Source: Nitrospinae bacterium CG11_big_fil_rev_8_21_14_0_20_45_15 (GTDB taxonomy: Bacteria; Nitrospinota; Nitrospinia; Nitrospinales; VA-1). Taken from it: a stretch of 64,000 nucleotides of DNA. The DNA lies in the NCBI GenBank assembly GCA_002787235.1, contig PCWG01000041.1, positions 75,713 through 139,712 on the forward strand. The letters are read 5' to 3'. Positions 1 through 8,980 of this stretch are shown here, in pieces. A model generated the notes under the pieces. It was not told the origin of the DNA. It saw only the letters and a list, made by a program, of their open reading frames with translations, and did no database searches. Positions within the stretch are counted from its first letter, which is position 1, and each line of letters begins with the position of its first letter. A program made the position numbers and the translations under genes.

Positions 1-266
1 TCGTAAAAACATACAACCCTTTCCCCGGAGATCCACACCCACTTAATGATTGATCTTTTCATGTTCAAGCCCGATTCAACTCAATATTTCCAGACGGCTC
101 CGGGAAAGATACGTTATTTCTTGATTCCCATCGGTGGAGTGGATATACTACCGAGTCCCTTGTATCTTGTATGTATTCTCCCGCAAATGATTATGGATTG
201 CGGTGATTTTTAAATAGCATTCAACGAGGTTGACCTCGTTTATTGTAAAAATTGTAAGGAACCACT
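1..266. other. Upstream region of cysD, no recognisable gene
   Basis: No supported gene is seen here. A plus-strand frame opens at the ATG at 46 and stops at 213 (55 codons). It has no recognisable family, signal peptide or good ribosome-binding site, so I do not call it. The distal part holds the perfect palindrome listed separately and the cysD ribosome-binding site AAGGA at 256-260. Confidence 0.5.
223..240. promoter_or_regulatory. Perfect palindrome upstream of cysD, possible operator
   Basis: AACGAGGT-TG-ACCTCGTT is a perfect inverted repeat with 8-bp arms and a 2-bp centre. It ends 26 bp before the cysD start codon. It has no following T-run, so it is not a typical terminator. Its size and symmetry fit a dimeric regulator site controlling sulfate assimilation. 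No regulator gene is nearby and the binding protein is unknown. Confidence 0.4.
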
Positions 267-1070
267 ATGGATCATTTGGATCATCTGGAAAACCAAAGCA
301 TTTATATTCTTCGCGAAGCGTACAAGAATTTTAAAGACCTCGCTATGTTGTGGTCCATTGGAAAAGATTCCACAGTGCTGGTCTGGCTGGCACGGAAAGC
401 CTTTTTTGGTCACTGTCCGATTCCTCTTGTGCACATCGACACCACTTTTAAAATTCCCGCAATGATCGAGTATCGCGATCGTGTTGCCAAAGAGTGGGGA
501 CTTAACCTCGTCGTCGGCAAAAATGAAAAAGCCATCGCCGAGGGCATGAACCACACGATGGGCCGAATCACTTGTTGCGAAGCTCTCAAAACCAATGGCC
601 TGCACGCGGTCATGGAAGATAAAAAATACACCGGCCTCATCCTCGGCATCCGCAGAGATGAGGAAGGCACGCGCGCAAAAGAACGTTACTTCTCGCCGCG
701 CAACAAAGATTTTGAGTGGGATTTCAAAGACCAGCCTCCCGAGCTGTGGGATCAATTCAAAACTTCTTTTGAAGCGGGAACACATATCCGCATTCATCCC
801 ATTTTGCAATGGACGGAGCTGAACGTCTGGGAATACATTCAAAGAGAAAACATTCCCATCATTGATCTGTATTTCTCCAATGCGGAGGGCAAGCGCTACC
901 GTTCATTAGGATGCGCGCCCTGTACCCTGCCCATTGACTCCAAAGCCTCCACCGTCGCTGAAATTGTGGAGGAACTAAAAACCATTGACACCTCCGAGCG
1001 CTCTGGCAGAGCTCAGGACCAGGAAGATACTTACGCCATGCAAAAGCTTCGCGCCAAGGGGTATATGTAA
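267..1070 (+). CDS. cysD: Sulfate adenylyltransferase subunit 2 (CysD)
   Basis: This is the catalytic small subunit of ATP sulfurylase, which with CysN makes adenosine 5'-phosphosulfate from ATP and sulfate in the cytoplasm. The protein of 267 residues opens with the family N-terminus ([15 protein letters not shown]). It carries the PP-loop as SIGKDSTVL near residues 30-38, where most members have SGGKDS, and the C-terminal [10 protein letters not shown] block followed by the ERSGRAQDQ segment. It is somewhat shorter than the E. coli protein of about 300 residues, mainly at the N-terminus. AAGGA lies six bases before the ATG. One base separates its stop from the cysN start, so the two are translationally linked. 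Confidence 0.96.
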   Translation: MDHLDHLENQSIYILREAYKNFKDLAMLWSIGKDSTVLVWLARKAFFGHCPIPLVHIDTTFKIPAMIEYRDRVAKEWGLNLVVGKNEKAIAEGMNHTMGRITCCEALKTNGLHAVMEDKKYTGLILGIRRDEEGTRAKERYFSPRNKDFEWDFKDQPPELWDQFKTSFEAGTHIRIHPILQWTELNVWEYIQRENIPIIDLYFSNAEGKRYRSLGCAPCTLPIDSKASTVAEIVEELKTIDTSERSGRAQDQEDTYAMQKLRAKGYM

Positions 1071-1071
1071 A

Positions 1072-2892
1072 ATGACAGATAACGGAACCGCCCTCAGTCT
1101 CTCCAATCAGTTAATGCGTCTGGTCATTGTTGGCCATGTCGATCACGGAAAATCCACCCTCGTCGGACGCTTGCTCTCAGACACGGGAAGTCTGCCCGAC
1201 GGCAAACTTGATTTTGTGAAAGAAATCTGCAAACGACAGGGGAAAACCTTCGAGTTTGCCTTTCTCCTTGACGCGCTCGAAGAGGAGCAGGAACAAGGCA
1301 TCACCATCGACACGTCGCAAATCTTCTTTAAAACCGAAAAGCGGCATTACGTCATCATCGATGCCCCCGGCCATAAGGAATTTCTCAAAAATATGGTGAC
1401 CGGTGCCTCCGAAGCGGAGGCCGCTCTCTTGTTGATCGACGCCAAAGAAGGTGTTCAGGAACAAAGCCGTCGTCATGGCTACATCCTGAAACTACTGGGC
1501 CTGACCAATGTCGTTGTGGTCGTCAACAAAATGGACCTCGTCGGTTACGATAAAGACGTCTACAATAAAATTCGCGAAGAATACAACGCCTTCCTGCATT
1601 CACTCGACATCAAAGTCGATGAGTACATCCCAGTTTCTGCAAAGCTCGGTGTCAACATTGCCGCACGTAAAGACGAGATGCCCTGGTACGAAGGCCCCAG
1701 TGTTCTGCAAATGCTGGATCAATTTGAAAAGAAACAACGCCTCAACCATCTGCCCTTTCGGATGCCCGTTCAAGACGTCTACAAATTCGACGAACGCCGA
1801 ATCATTGCAGGCCGGGTCGAAGCGGGTCAGTTGAAAAAAGGCGATCGTCTGATTTTCTCGCCGTCCAACAAAACCGGTGTGGTAAAAAGTATCGAAGCCT
1901 GGAGCGTTCCCAATCAACCCGTAACCGCTGAAGCCTCACAATCCATCGGGTTCACCCTCGACGAGCAAATCTTTGTCGAACGCGGTGATGTCGCAACCCG
2001 CACCGATCAATTGCCCATCGTCTCCAGCGTTTTCGATGTCAATATCTTCTGGATGGGAAAAAACAAACTCGTACGCGATAAAAATTACACCCTCAAACTG
2101 ACCACACAAGAAGCCCCGTGTCAGGTCGTCGAATTCAAAAAAGTCATCGACGCCTCCACACTGGAGACACTGGTGGATCAGGATTTCGTTGCCAAAAATG
2201 ACGTCGCTGAACTGACCCTGCGCGTGCAACGGCCCGTAGCCTTCGACTTGTTTGGAGAGATCGCCACCACCGGACGCTTTGTATTGGTGGATGGCTACGA
2301 TGTGTGCGGCGGCGGTATCGTCACCACCTACACACCGGCCATCAAAGAAGACAAGCTCCGCGCCGAAGTACGACAAAGAGATTTCAACTGGGTCAAAAGC
2401 GACATTCAGGCGCAAGAGCGCGCCTATCGCAACGGTCACCAGTCCGCACTCATCCTCATCACCGGTGAAGCGGGTGTCGGCAAAGCCCGGCTGGCTAAAA
2501 AGCTTGAGCGCACACTGTTCGATCACAATCATCAAAGTTATCTATTGGATGGTCGCAACGTACAGCTCGGCGTTTCCGCGAATATTGAAGGCGAACAAAA
2601 GGGTGAATCCATTCGACGCTTTGGCGAAGTCGCCCGGCTTTTTCTCGATGCCGGACACGTCGTGATCTCAACCTCGAATGTGTTCAATCAGGAAGACCAT
2701 TCCGATCTCCGTCTGCTGGCAGAGCCTTGCCCCGTCATCGAAATCCAAGTGACAGGCGTCGAGGAACCGACTGGGAATCCGGACATGACCCTGTCTCTTA
2801 CCGAAGCGCAAAATGAAGAAGCATCCGCTGAGAAAATTTGTAAATACCTGAAAGAAAAGAAAATTCTGACCGGACACAATTACTCTATTTGA
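1072..2892 (+). CDS. cysN: Sulfate adenylyltransferase subunit 1 (CysN) with degenerate APS-kinase-like tail
   Basis: This is the GTPase subunit that drives ATP sulfurylase. The N-terminal two thirds is a translation-factor-like GTPase: GHVDHGKST (P-loop), DAPGHKEF and NKMDLVG are all intact, followed by the beta-barrel domains. From about residue 460 there is a domain with APS kinase (CysC) architecture, with a P-loop-like GEAGVGKA at 465-472, DGRNVQLGV, and a [19 protein letters not shown] stretch. In CysC the P-loop ends GK-S/T and the next block reads DGDNxR; here Ser/Thr is Ala and the second Asp is Arg, so kinase activity is doubtful. I start at the ATG at 1072 because a longer in-frame start at 985 lies inside cysD and adds 29 unconserved residues. 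Confidence 0.93.
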   Translation: MTDNGTALSLSNQLMRLVIVGHVDHGKSTLVGRLLSDTGSLPDGKLDFVKEICKRQGKTFEFAFLLDALEEEQEQGITIDTSQIFFKTEKRHYVIIDAPGHKEFLKNMVTGASEAEAALLLIDAKEGVQEQSRRHGYILKLLGLTNVVVVVNKMDLVGYDKDVYNKIREEYNAFLHSLDIKVDEYIPVSAKLGVNIAARKDEMPWYEGPSVLQMLDQFEKKQRLNHLPFRMPVQDVYKFDERRIIAGRVEAGQLKKGDRLIFSPSNKTGVVKSIEAWSVPNQPVTAEASQSIGFTLDEQIFVERGDVATRTDQLPIVSSVFDVNIFWMGKNKLVRDKNYTLKLTTQEAPCQVVEFKKVIDASTLETLVDQDFVAKNDVAELTLRVQRPVAFDLFGEIATTGRFVLVDGYDVCGGGIVTTYTPAIKEDKLRAEVRQRDFNWVKSDIQAQERAYRNGHQSALILITGEAGVGKARLAKKLERTLFDHNHQSYLLDGRNVQLGVSANIEGEQKGESIRRFGEVARLFLDAGHVVISTSNVFNQEDHSDLRLLAEPCPVIEIQVTGVEEPTGNPDMTLSLTEAQNEEASAEKICKYLKEKKILTGHNYSI

Positions 2893-2995
2893 GCCCGCGT
2901 CCAGAATCCAAAAATGGATTGACTTTTTCTGGAACTAATGCAGAATAAGCCCTTCATACCTAGGGTTTCAGAGGAAAAAGGAGAAAAAGAGAGCA

Positions 2996-3301
2996 ATGCC
3001 CAAGATAACCATCAACAACGCAGAAACCGGCGAAAAACACGAAATCAAAATTGGCTACGGTGCCAATTTAAGGCAGGCCATCGGTTACACCGAAGCCCAG
3101 ATATATAAAGGAGCCAACCGCGTCTTCAATTGCCGAGGCATGGGCCTGTGCGCAAAATGCATCGTAGAAGTGGAGCCCGCAGAAAATGTGAATCCTCGGA
3201 CCTTCTTCGAAAACCTGCAAAAAATTGCACCTGAGCAAAGAATGTCCTGCCGCGTGAAAGTCTACGGCGACCTCGTAGTAAAGACCGGCATCCAGGACTG
3301 A
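2996..3301 (+). CDS. 2Fe-2S ferredoxin
   Basis: A small soluble electron carrier of 101 residues. Cys46, Cys52 and Cys55 (C-x5-C-x2-C) plus Cys85 form the cluster-binding pattern of plant/adrenodoxin-type [2Fe-2S] ferredoxins. The domain starts directly after the Met with no targeting signal. A purine-rich ribosome-binding stretch (AGGAAAAAGGAG) precedes the ATG. The gene lies 103 bp after cysN on the same strand, so it may be co-transcribed and could feed electrons to sulfur assimilation. That link rests on position only; the partner enzyme is not in the window. Confidence 0.85.
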   Translation: MPKITINNAETGEKHEIKIGYGANLRQAIGYTEAQIYKGANRVFNCRGMGLCAKCIVEVEPAENVNPRTFFENLQKIAPEQRMSCRVKVYGDLVVKTGIQD

Positions 3302-3554
3302 ATTCCCGAACGGGATTCCCGAACGGAAGCTCGTTCAACCGGGGCAACGTAGCCCCTTCCAAACCGATTCAATCAATCACCGGGTCGCAATGACCCGCCA
3401 GAAAAAATAGAAACACTCCCCTACCGAATCAGAAAAATATAGTTCTCAGGTATTAGAAACGTTAATTATCACTTTCTAAACTATGCGGAGTAGTCTGCTA
3501 CTTCAGGAAGGGGGGATTACCGTCTGTACATCCAATAAGGTTTTACCCTCGTAA
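3302..3554. other. Intergenic region between convergent units
   Basis: About 250 bp without a gene. It begins with a short direct duplication of ATTCCCGAACGG at the end of the ferredoxin gene, each copy able to form a small CCCG/CGGG stem. No clear terminator with a T-run, RNA gene or coding relic was recognised in the rest. Confidence 0.4.
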
Positions 3555-4093
3555 TTATAAGGATGCATTCCTCACACATCGAATATCCAGTCCAAAATCA
3601 TTTAGCCACATCACAGTAGTGGTTAACTCCTTGGAAAAATCTGCCGAAGCAAGAATGATTTTCATCTCCAGTCCAAACTCATCTTCATGTGATTCATCCC
3701 ATCCCAAAAAATCCAATATGCTTTGTTCCGGATCCAGTTCAAGATTGTTATCGTTTAAATAGAACCTGTAAATATTTACGAGTTTGTCGAAGGTCAAGGT
3801 TGAAATCATGGATGCGTATCTGATCGCCTGAAGCTCCATGTGCCCACCGTCCTCGGTGCGCTTAAGCTCGATCACGACCAGATTTGCATTTTTATCAATC
3901 CCCAGCAGATCAATACGTCGGTGACTGTCTTTCCAATCGCCAAATTCCTCTGAAACGATCAGTGTATCTGGAGCAATCCGATTTGGGCTTTGAGTATTTT
4001 TTGCAAATCCCCTCGTTCCTTCAATCCTTGCGACTCAAATGTTGTCCTTTTGATTGCAACAATTTGGGCATCCTCAATACGGTATATAGACAT
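3555..4093 (-). pseudogene. Frameshifted, C-terminally truncated DUF91-like (PD-(D/E)XK type) nuclease relic
   Basis: Reading from the ATG at 4093, the first frame gives a start of the form MSIYRIEDAQIVAIKRTTF and then ERGDLQKILKAQI before a stop. The continuation IAPDTLIVSEEFGDWKDS, RRIDLLGIDKNANLVVIELKR and EDGGHMELQAIRYA lies in another frame, entered near 3980, consistent with loss of one base. Together these blocks match a bacterial family resembling DUF91/NucS nucleases, with the RIDLL...IELKR part as the PD-(D/E)XK core. Full members are roughly 350 residues. Here the protein ends soon after LDIRCVR, so the C-terminal half is missing too. It lies at the end of a minus-strand run and is probably non-functional. 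Family assignment is from memory of the motif order. Confidence 0.75.
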
Positions 4094-4266
4094 CAGTACT
4101 TTTTCCCTTTTTCATTTGAGCTCAATAACCCACGAATGCATTCTTATTTTCATGCGCCTGATTGTCATTTCTTCCTATTCCCAAAAATCGTACAGATTTA
4201 ATTGGATCATGGGGCATCAAACCCTTACTAAAGAACAGCTCATTGACCGGACTCGCCCGATAGAAT

Positions 4267-4485
4267 TTAAAGACTTATCATTGATTGATGACGCAGTCCA
4301 TCCGCACAAAAATCTAGGCCATTGGGCCATTCAATGTAGCGACCCTCTTCACCGATCTTGAACCGCTTGAAAAAAACAGGATCGTTCAGTTCTGCAAAAA
4401 CCCCTCCCTTAGCGATGGCTGGTTTGAAATCTGCAACGACTGTCTCTCCGTCAGAATAGGTGATCTCAATCCGAAAGTCCGGCAT
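4267..4485 (-). CDS. DUF2442 family protein
   Basis: A 72-residue protein with the compact DUF2442 layout: an N-terminal strand pair (FRIEITYSDGETVVADF), then GVFAELNDPVFFKRFKI, and a final WPNGLDFCADGL block. DUF2442 genes often sit beside a DUF4160 partner in pairs suspected to be toxin-antitoxin or host-interaction modules. No DUF4160 gene is seen here, and the next gene downstream is the frameshifted nuclease relic. The function is unknown. It may be an orphan of a partly lost module. Confidence 0.75.
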   Translation of the reverse strand: MPDFRIEITYSDGETVVADFKPAIAKGGVFAELNDPVFFKRFKIGEEGRYIEWPNGLDFCADGLRHQSMISL

Positions 4486-4499
4486 TGGTCTTGCTGTCT

Positions 4500-4640
4500 A
4501 ATTTTATTCATTCGATAGCCCTTTCATTCCCCGTGGAGAAATTTCGAATCCAAATTCGAAACGATTGCCCAACGAAGCAACATTCCCTCCACCGGGGAAG
4601 GTGGCGGCACAGCCCTTTGCCTCCCACGCAGGTGGGAGTT
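4500..4640. repeat. Cluster of short hairpins (REP-like)
   Basis: Three short imperfect or perfect hairpins lie in tandem: a perfect 7-bp stem CTCCCAC-GCAG-GTGGGAG at 4621-4638, a CCTCCACCGGGGAAGGTGG stem around 4591, and a CGAATCC...TTCGAA stem around 4545. The first abuts the stop codon of the zinc-ribbon gene and could act as its transcription end or mRNA stabiliser, but no T-run follows. The tandem spacing of G/C-rich palindromes is like REP/BIME elements. No copy of exactly this cluster was found elsewhere in the window. Confidence 0.45.
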
Positions 4641-4818
4641 AGCGCGCGTTGAAGAAGCGGTTGTCGGTTCCGCCCTCTCCGATGATGGCTTTTACTTTCT
4701 TTCGGCAACGGGGACAGTTGCCTTCGTAGGCGTTGTTCTCTTTGTTGATGTAAATCCGGCGATAGACTTTACAGCACTCGAACATCACGCCGATGAATTT
4801 TTTAGGTGGGTTTGTCAT
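4639..4818 (-). CDS. Small zinc-ribbon protein, 59 residues
   Basis: An open frame of 59 residues from the ATG at 4818 to TAA at 4639. It contains FECCKVYRRIY near residues 13-23 and CPRC at 35-38. Two Cys pairs about 20 residues apart are the usual layout of a zinc ribbon. The C-terminus is basic and Gly-rich (KKVKAIIGEGG). There is no signal peptide, so it should be cytoplasmic. It lies 71 bp downstream of the TerB-like gene on the same strand. I do not know a function; candidates are a nucleic-acid-binding or structural zinc protein. The Cys spacing and coding-like composition make it credible despite its size. Confidence 0.65.
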   Translation of the reverse strand: MTNPPKKFIGVMFECCKVYRRIYINKENNAYEGNCPRCRKKVKAIIGEGGTDNRFFNAR

Positions 4819-4889
4819 TTGCCAAGACGACCTTGAGGAGCGTTGAATAAAGCCCGAAATGAATATCTGGCATGTTCAACCGTCCCCGT

Positions 4890-5795
4890 TTAAATTTTTC
4901 TGATATGGTCCAGTGCTTTCAGTTTTGCACTTATAAAATGCGAATGGGGAATCAGCATGGCTTTGGTGATTCTCCGTATTTCTTCGGTTTCTTCGTGAGT
5001 GAGTTCGCCATCGGCGCAGGCTACGGCAAAGAAACAATCCATCACACCCAGACGATCATTGAACGAAACAAGGCGATTGACTTCTGAAATGACTTCATCG
5101 CAGTCGAACCCTTTGTCCACTTGTTCTTCCAGAACTTCTACAAACAGGATCGCTTCGTTTTCACTGAGTGACAATTTTCTGGAGACCAGTGTCCGTAAGG
5201 TATTTTTCTCATCCGGCGCAAACTCTCCATCCATTTTCGCGGCCTGTGCCAACAGAACCCCCAGCAGACAGACGAGATACAGCCGATCGTCTTGCCAATC
5301 GACCTGAAAATCTTCTCCTGATAATTTTAACTCAATTTTATGGAAAATTTCACGTTTGAAATAACGTTCCATATCCGGGTCGGGTTTGCCGAATAGGGCG
5401 GGCAGGATATTCCTTACAAATCCGCCCAATCCTCCTGTGGCACTCCTGTTCAATACCGGGCCTTCCAAAGCCCGGCTGAATTCTTGCAAAAGTTTCTCCT
5501 CATTCGCATCCAGCTCGCCATCGGCTGAAACGACCGTGCGACACGCTTCGAGCGCAGAGGCTCTTGCCTGTGCTGTGCTCAGTTCACTGCGCAATTCAGT
5601 GAACAGGGCCTCCTGTTTGTCCGAAGGCAGGGGGGCTTCCATGAAAGGTTTCAATTCCTCCCATTCCTTTACGTTCAAATTAAATTTCAACATCAGGTTT
5701 TTGATGAAGTTCAGCTCCGCTTGCGTCGCCAAACCATCGGCCCAGGCCATCACGGTTAAAACTTTCAATAGTGTCAAGCTTTTTGGAGGTGTCAT
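4890..5795 (-). CDS. TerB-like (tellurite-resistance domain) protein with two TerB repeats
   Basis: A 301-residue alpha-helical cytoplasmic protein. The N-terminal half has the TerB signature twice (AWADG near residue 18 and SADGELDANEE near 110). The C-terminal half repeats it (KMDGEFAPDEK and CADGELTHEE). Acidic DG/E pairs at helix starts are the metal-binding positions of TerB/DjlA-type domains. The linker near residue 130 is Gly/Pro rich (GGLGGFVRNILPALFG). The start lies 21 bp after the stop of the FG-GAP lipoprotein gene, implying one operon. The role in that operon is unknown; TerB domains are associated with membrane-stress and metal-response complexes. Confidence 0.8.
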   Translation of the reverse strand: MTPPKSLTLLKVLTVMAWADGLATQAELNFIKNLMLKFNLNVKEWEELKPFMEAPLPSDKQEALFTELRSELSTAQARASALEACRTVVSADGELDANEEKLLQEFSRALEGPVLNRSATGGLGGFVRNILPALFGKPDPDMERYFKREIFHKIELKLSGEDFQVDWQDDRLYLVCLLGVLLAQAAKMDGEFAPDEKNTLRTLVSRKLSLSENEAILFVEVLEEQVDKGFDCDEVISEVNRLVSFNDRLGVMDCFFAVACADGELTHEETEEIRRITKAMLIPHSHFISAKLKALDHIRKI

Positions 5796-5816
5796 TTTGC
5801 GAAGAGGCTTACCTTT

Positions 5817-7094
5817 TTATTTGAAACTGCTGATCCATAATTTAGCGGTTTTATTTTTTCCCACAATGCTCAAAATATCGAGAGAATTGTCACCGGTAAT
5901 GTCACCGAAACTCATTTCCCTGATGACCTCTGATACGGGAAGACGCCGCGCGGTCTCATTTTTAAATCGCCAATTCCCTTTGCCTGTGTAAATTTCAGGA
6001 CCCTTTGAGGTCAACAAGATGAGATCGGGAATTTTATTTTGATTGGAGTCCAGCAAATAAACCCTGCGGGTCGGTATGGTAGGCAGGTCTTCACTGACTT
6101 TTTTGACAAAATGTCCTTGCCCTGTGTTTTCCAGAAAATAGCTGTACTCATTTTTCTGATCTGTATCTTTGTCCCGCATCACTACCAGCAGAAGGTCGTT
6201 ATCGCCATCCATATCAAAATCGGCCCAGTCCACGTGCAGGGTGTGGTCGACCAGGAGGGGGAGCATATCTTCGGTGCGATCGGCGAATCTGCCGAGTCCG
6301 TTGTTGATCAAAAGGCGATCCCGGCCCTGTGCATAGGCGATGAAAATATCGGGCGTTCCGTCCTGATCATAATCGGCAATGGATAAAAACGAGATACCGG
6401 GGGGAAGGGGGGGGAGCAATAATTCGGTTTGATCCTTAAAACCACCTTTGGAGTCGTTCAAAAACAGACGCGCCTGATAAGGGGCGGGTTTTCCATCTTC
6501 CGTCAAAACGTTTTCCCCGGTGAACCACAAATCCAGATCAAAATCCCCATCGATATCGACGAACTGTGCTCGATCAAAACCCCGGGGGAGCTTCGGGAAA
6601 TAATATTCTTTTTTTTGATAAAAAACGCCCTGACCGTTGTTGAACCAGATTTCGGCGTTATTTTCACCTGAATTCTCGCGCGTCAACAAGATCAACTCCT
6701 GCCGTCCGTCCCGGTCAATGTCTCCAAAAGAAACATAGAGCACGCCTTCTGCAAGGCGTTGATTCAGGGCCGGATTTTCTTTCAGCGAAAATTTGTACTT
6801 TTCCGCTTTTCCTCCGTTCAGATAGACATCTGCATGCAAAGAATCTTTGCCATTGCGAGAAACAAGGATGATGTCAGCCAGGGAATCGGCGTTCAACCAT
6901 ACAAGTTCGGCCTGCACAATTTGCGCGGGAGGATTGGGGAGTACCCATCGGCTGATGTCTTTATAATGCTGGCGTAGAGATTGCTCTTTGCTAATAACCC
7001 GTTCTTGAGCGCATCCCCATGAAAAGGAGATTACCAGCAACACGCAAAGCAGGACTCTAGACAAACATGGATTTGGGCAATTCGGGATCGTCAA
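5817..7094 (-). CDS. FG-GAP/VCBS repeat lipoprotein
   Basis: A secreted protein built of FG-GAP/VCBS beta-propeller blades. Repeated Asp-rich turns of the form D-x-D-x-D-G (DIDRDGRQE, DIDGDFDLD, DYDQDGTPD, DFDMDGDND, DITGDNSLD) are calcium-binding loops of such propellers. Near the N-terminus a hydrophobic stretch (VLLCVLLVISFS) is followed by WGC, a likely lipidation Cys. The ATG at 7094 overlaps the upstream gene by 38 bp. A TTG at 7064 gives a more normal signal peptide of about 20 residues and overlaps that gene's stop by 8 bp, so the start is uncertain. The protein is probably anchored in the outer membrane; its ligand is unknown. Confidence 0.82.
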   Translation of the reverse strand: MTIPNCPNPCLSRVLLCVLLVISFSWGCAQERVISKEQSLRQHYKDISRWVLPNPPAQIVQAELVWLNADSLADIILVSRNGKDSLHADVYLNGGKAEKYKFSLKENPALNQRLAEGVLYVSFGDIDRDGRQELILLTRENSGENNAEIWFNNGQGVFYQKKEYYFPKLPRGFDRAQFVDIDGDFDLDLWFTGENVLTEDGKPAPYQARLFLNDSKGGFKDQTELLLPPLPPGISFLSIADYDQDGTPDIFIAYAQGRDRLLINNGLGRFADRTEDMLPLLVDHTLHVDWADFDMDGDNDLLLVVMRDKDTDQKNEYSYFLENTGQGHFVKKVSEDLPTIPTRRVYLLDSNQNKIPDLILLTSKGPEIYTGKGNWRFKNETARRLPVSEVIREMSFGDITGDNSLDILSIVGKNKTAKLWISSFK

Positions 7095-7920
7095 GGTTGA
7101 TCTCCAACCCTTCGAAAGCGGCTATACAGTTGGGGAAAATTTGCTTGCATTCAGATTCTATTCTACCAATGAATGCATCGTCATGTGCAGGATCGTGATG
7201 AAAGAGTGCCAGTTTTTTTACGTTTCCAGCTTCTGCCATTTTCACGCCCTCTTTCATCGTGCTGTGGCCCCAGCCTTTGCGAGAAAACTGTCCTTCCAGT
7301 CCATAATACTCCGCATCGGTGTACTGCGAGTCGTAAATCAAAAGATCTGCATCCTGACAAAGTTTTAAAAGGTTTTTACACAGCTTGCCTTCCGCATGCT
7401 CATTGTCTGTGGCAAATACAAGCGATTGCCCACCGCTATCCACACGGTAACCAAAGGTGCCATCGGGATGGTATAAATTCGCCAGTGTGATTTTGAAGTT
7501 TTTGCCTTCGACAACATCACCCGCCTTCAGATCGTGGTACCTCAATTTCGCCCCAAAAACTTCTTTGCGAATGGGAAAACACGGTGAAGACATCTGATTA
7601 TCCAACACTTGTTCGATGCTTTTAGAAGGCAGACTGGTGCCGCCATAAATGTCAAATTCATTGCCGGGCACATAAAAAGGCGTAAAAAACGGGAAACCCT
7701 GAATATGATCCCAGTGGACATGCGAAAAAAACAGGTTTGCCCGAACAGGCATTTCCTTCATCAGGGATTTACCCAGATTGATGATCCCCGTTCCACTATC
7801 AAAAATGATGATTTCATCACCACACCGGACTTCCACACAGGTGGTATTTCCTCCCACACTCACTGTTTCTGCGTTTCCCGACGGGAAACTTCCTCGCACT
7901 CCCCAAAACCTTACAATCAC
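7057..7920 (-). CDS. Metallo-beta-lactamase-fold hydrolase
   Basis: A 287-residue cytoplasmic MBL-fold enzyme. It shows the metal-binding HVHWDHIQG motif near residue 67, an upstream DSGTG loop, a central YHPDGTFGYRV segment, an ATDNEHAE motif and a final FHHDPAHDD. The N-terminal MIVRFWGVRGSFP with GGNTTC following is typical of a bacterial subgroup related to cAMP phosphodiesterases and PhnP-like phosphodiesterases. The substrate cannot be told. It is the first gene of a minus-strand operon with the FG-GAP lipoprotein and TerB-like protein, overlapping the former. Confidence 0.88.
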   Translation of the reverse strand: MIVRFWGVRGSFPSGNAETVSVGGNTTCVEVRCGDEIIIFDSGTGIINLGKSLMKEMPVRANLFFSHVHWDHIQGFPFFTPFYVPGNEFDIYGGTSLPSKSIEQVLDNQMSSPCFPIRKEVFGAKLRYHDLKAGDVVEGKNFKITLANLYHPDGTFGYRVDSGGQSLVFATDNEHAEGKLCKNLLKLCQDADLLIYDSQYTDAEYYGLEGQFSRKGWGHSTMKEGVKMAEAGNVKKLALFHHDPAHDDAFIGRIESECKQIFPNCIAAFEGLEINLDDPELPKSMFV

Positions 7921-8036
7921 TGAAATAGCCTCGACCCTTTTAGAATTTATCTGTGTAAATCTGGCATTATAACATTATCTTTTCTGTCTCCAACTTATTT
8001 TACATATCAGGCTCACTCTCCATTCAAATACCCCTA

Positions 8037-8860
8037 TTGCGACCGGGAAACTTCAAGCATGCCCGATATTCGTACAAATACAACACAGGCAGGCCGGAAA
8101 ACACCTTCGATTCCTTCATCCGCCCCTACCTCGATCGCCCAAACCTCCATGTTGCCAGTGACGTTTTGACCCATCAAGTATTGATTGATCCCCTAACAAA
8201 CATCGCTCATGGCATCATCGCAGAATCCTCTGGCAAAAAAATCACACTCATGGCCTCAAGAGAAATACATCTTTGCGCCGGCGTATTTGGTTCCCCTCAA
8301 CTATTGATGCTTTCAGGCATCGGCGATGCCGCAGATTTGAGTCGGCTTGGCATTCCAGTGATTTGCGATTCTCCAGGGGTTGAGAAGAACCTTCAGGATC
8401 ATCTATTGCTCACCACACTTTTCAGCTCGGCGCAACCCATCACCGGACAACCCTATAATTTGGGGGGATATACAGACAACAAATCCCGAATTGGCCTGAC
8501 AATGAGCCGTGGGAACTACACCTGCGGTCCTTCGCCCAGCGATCTGGAAAATTTCTACAGTATTTTTGTGCACGCACAAAATACCCAGAGCCTTGGCTCA
8601 ATGTGTGGCTCCAGTCAAACAATATCTACAGTCCGGTCATCAACCCACAATATTTTTCCAACTCTGTGGATATGGAGCTGTGTCGAACCGGCCTGAAAAT
8701 GGCATTGGATTTGGGAAACGGACTCAGTGCCTGGAGGAAAAAACAAATCACACCCTTTCCTTCGATTAATTTGAACGAATACATTATCAACAGTGCCTGT
8801 TCTGTTTCTCAACCTGTAGGAACCTGCAAAATGGGTGTCGATGACATGGGCCGTCGGTGA
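8037..8860 (+). pseudogene. GMC oxidoreductase (choline dehydrogenase type) remnant
   Basis: A decayed flavoenzyme. The first frame carries central GMC blocks: FIRPYLDRPNLHV, SREIHLCAGVFGSPQLLMLSGIG, and VEKNLQDHLLL. Near 8590 the frame changes. The other frame continues with PEPWLNVWLQS, SPVINPQYFSNSVDM and the C-terminal NSACSVSQPVGTCKMGVDDM, the conserved region around the GMC active site. The N-terminal FAD-binding GxGxxG part and the last C-terminal block are absent, so about half of the usual 500-550 residues remain. No start codon or ribosome-binding site of a functional gene is seen. Confidence 0.85.
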
Positions 8861-8980
8861 TGACCTGTCCCAAAGCGGAAGAAATTCTAATAGAACAGTG
8901 TTTTGAAAATTCCGGACATTTTTCTGGTCTATTGCAATAGGCCGTTGCACTCGTGAACAAATTTCCAAACTTTTCTTTCC

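Noticed and set aside
46-213. Small plus-strand ORF before cysD
   Set aside because: Fifty-five codons with no family similarity, no ribosome-binding site and a composition like non-coding DNA.
230-258. Sigma-70-like promoter for cysD with TTGACC as -35 element
   Set aside because: At 17-bp spacing the -10 would be TGTAAG, a poor match, and transcription would begin within the ribosome-binding site. TTGACC is simply the centre of the palindrome.
240-842. Long minus-strand frame of 200 codons antisense to cysD
   Set aside because: It lies entirely within strongly conserved cysD and has no recognisable domain. It is a shadow frame.
3980-3980. Programmed frameshift in the DUF91-like gene
   Set aside because: There is no slippery heptamer or downstream structure, and the gene is also truncated, so decay is the simpler explanation.
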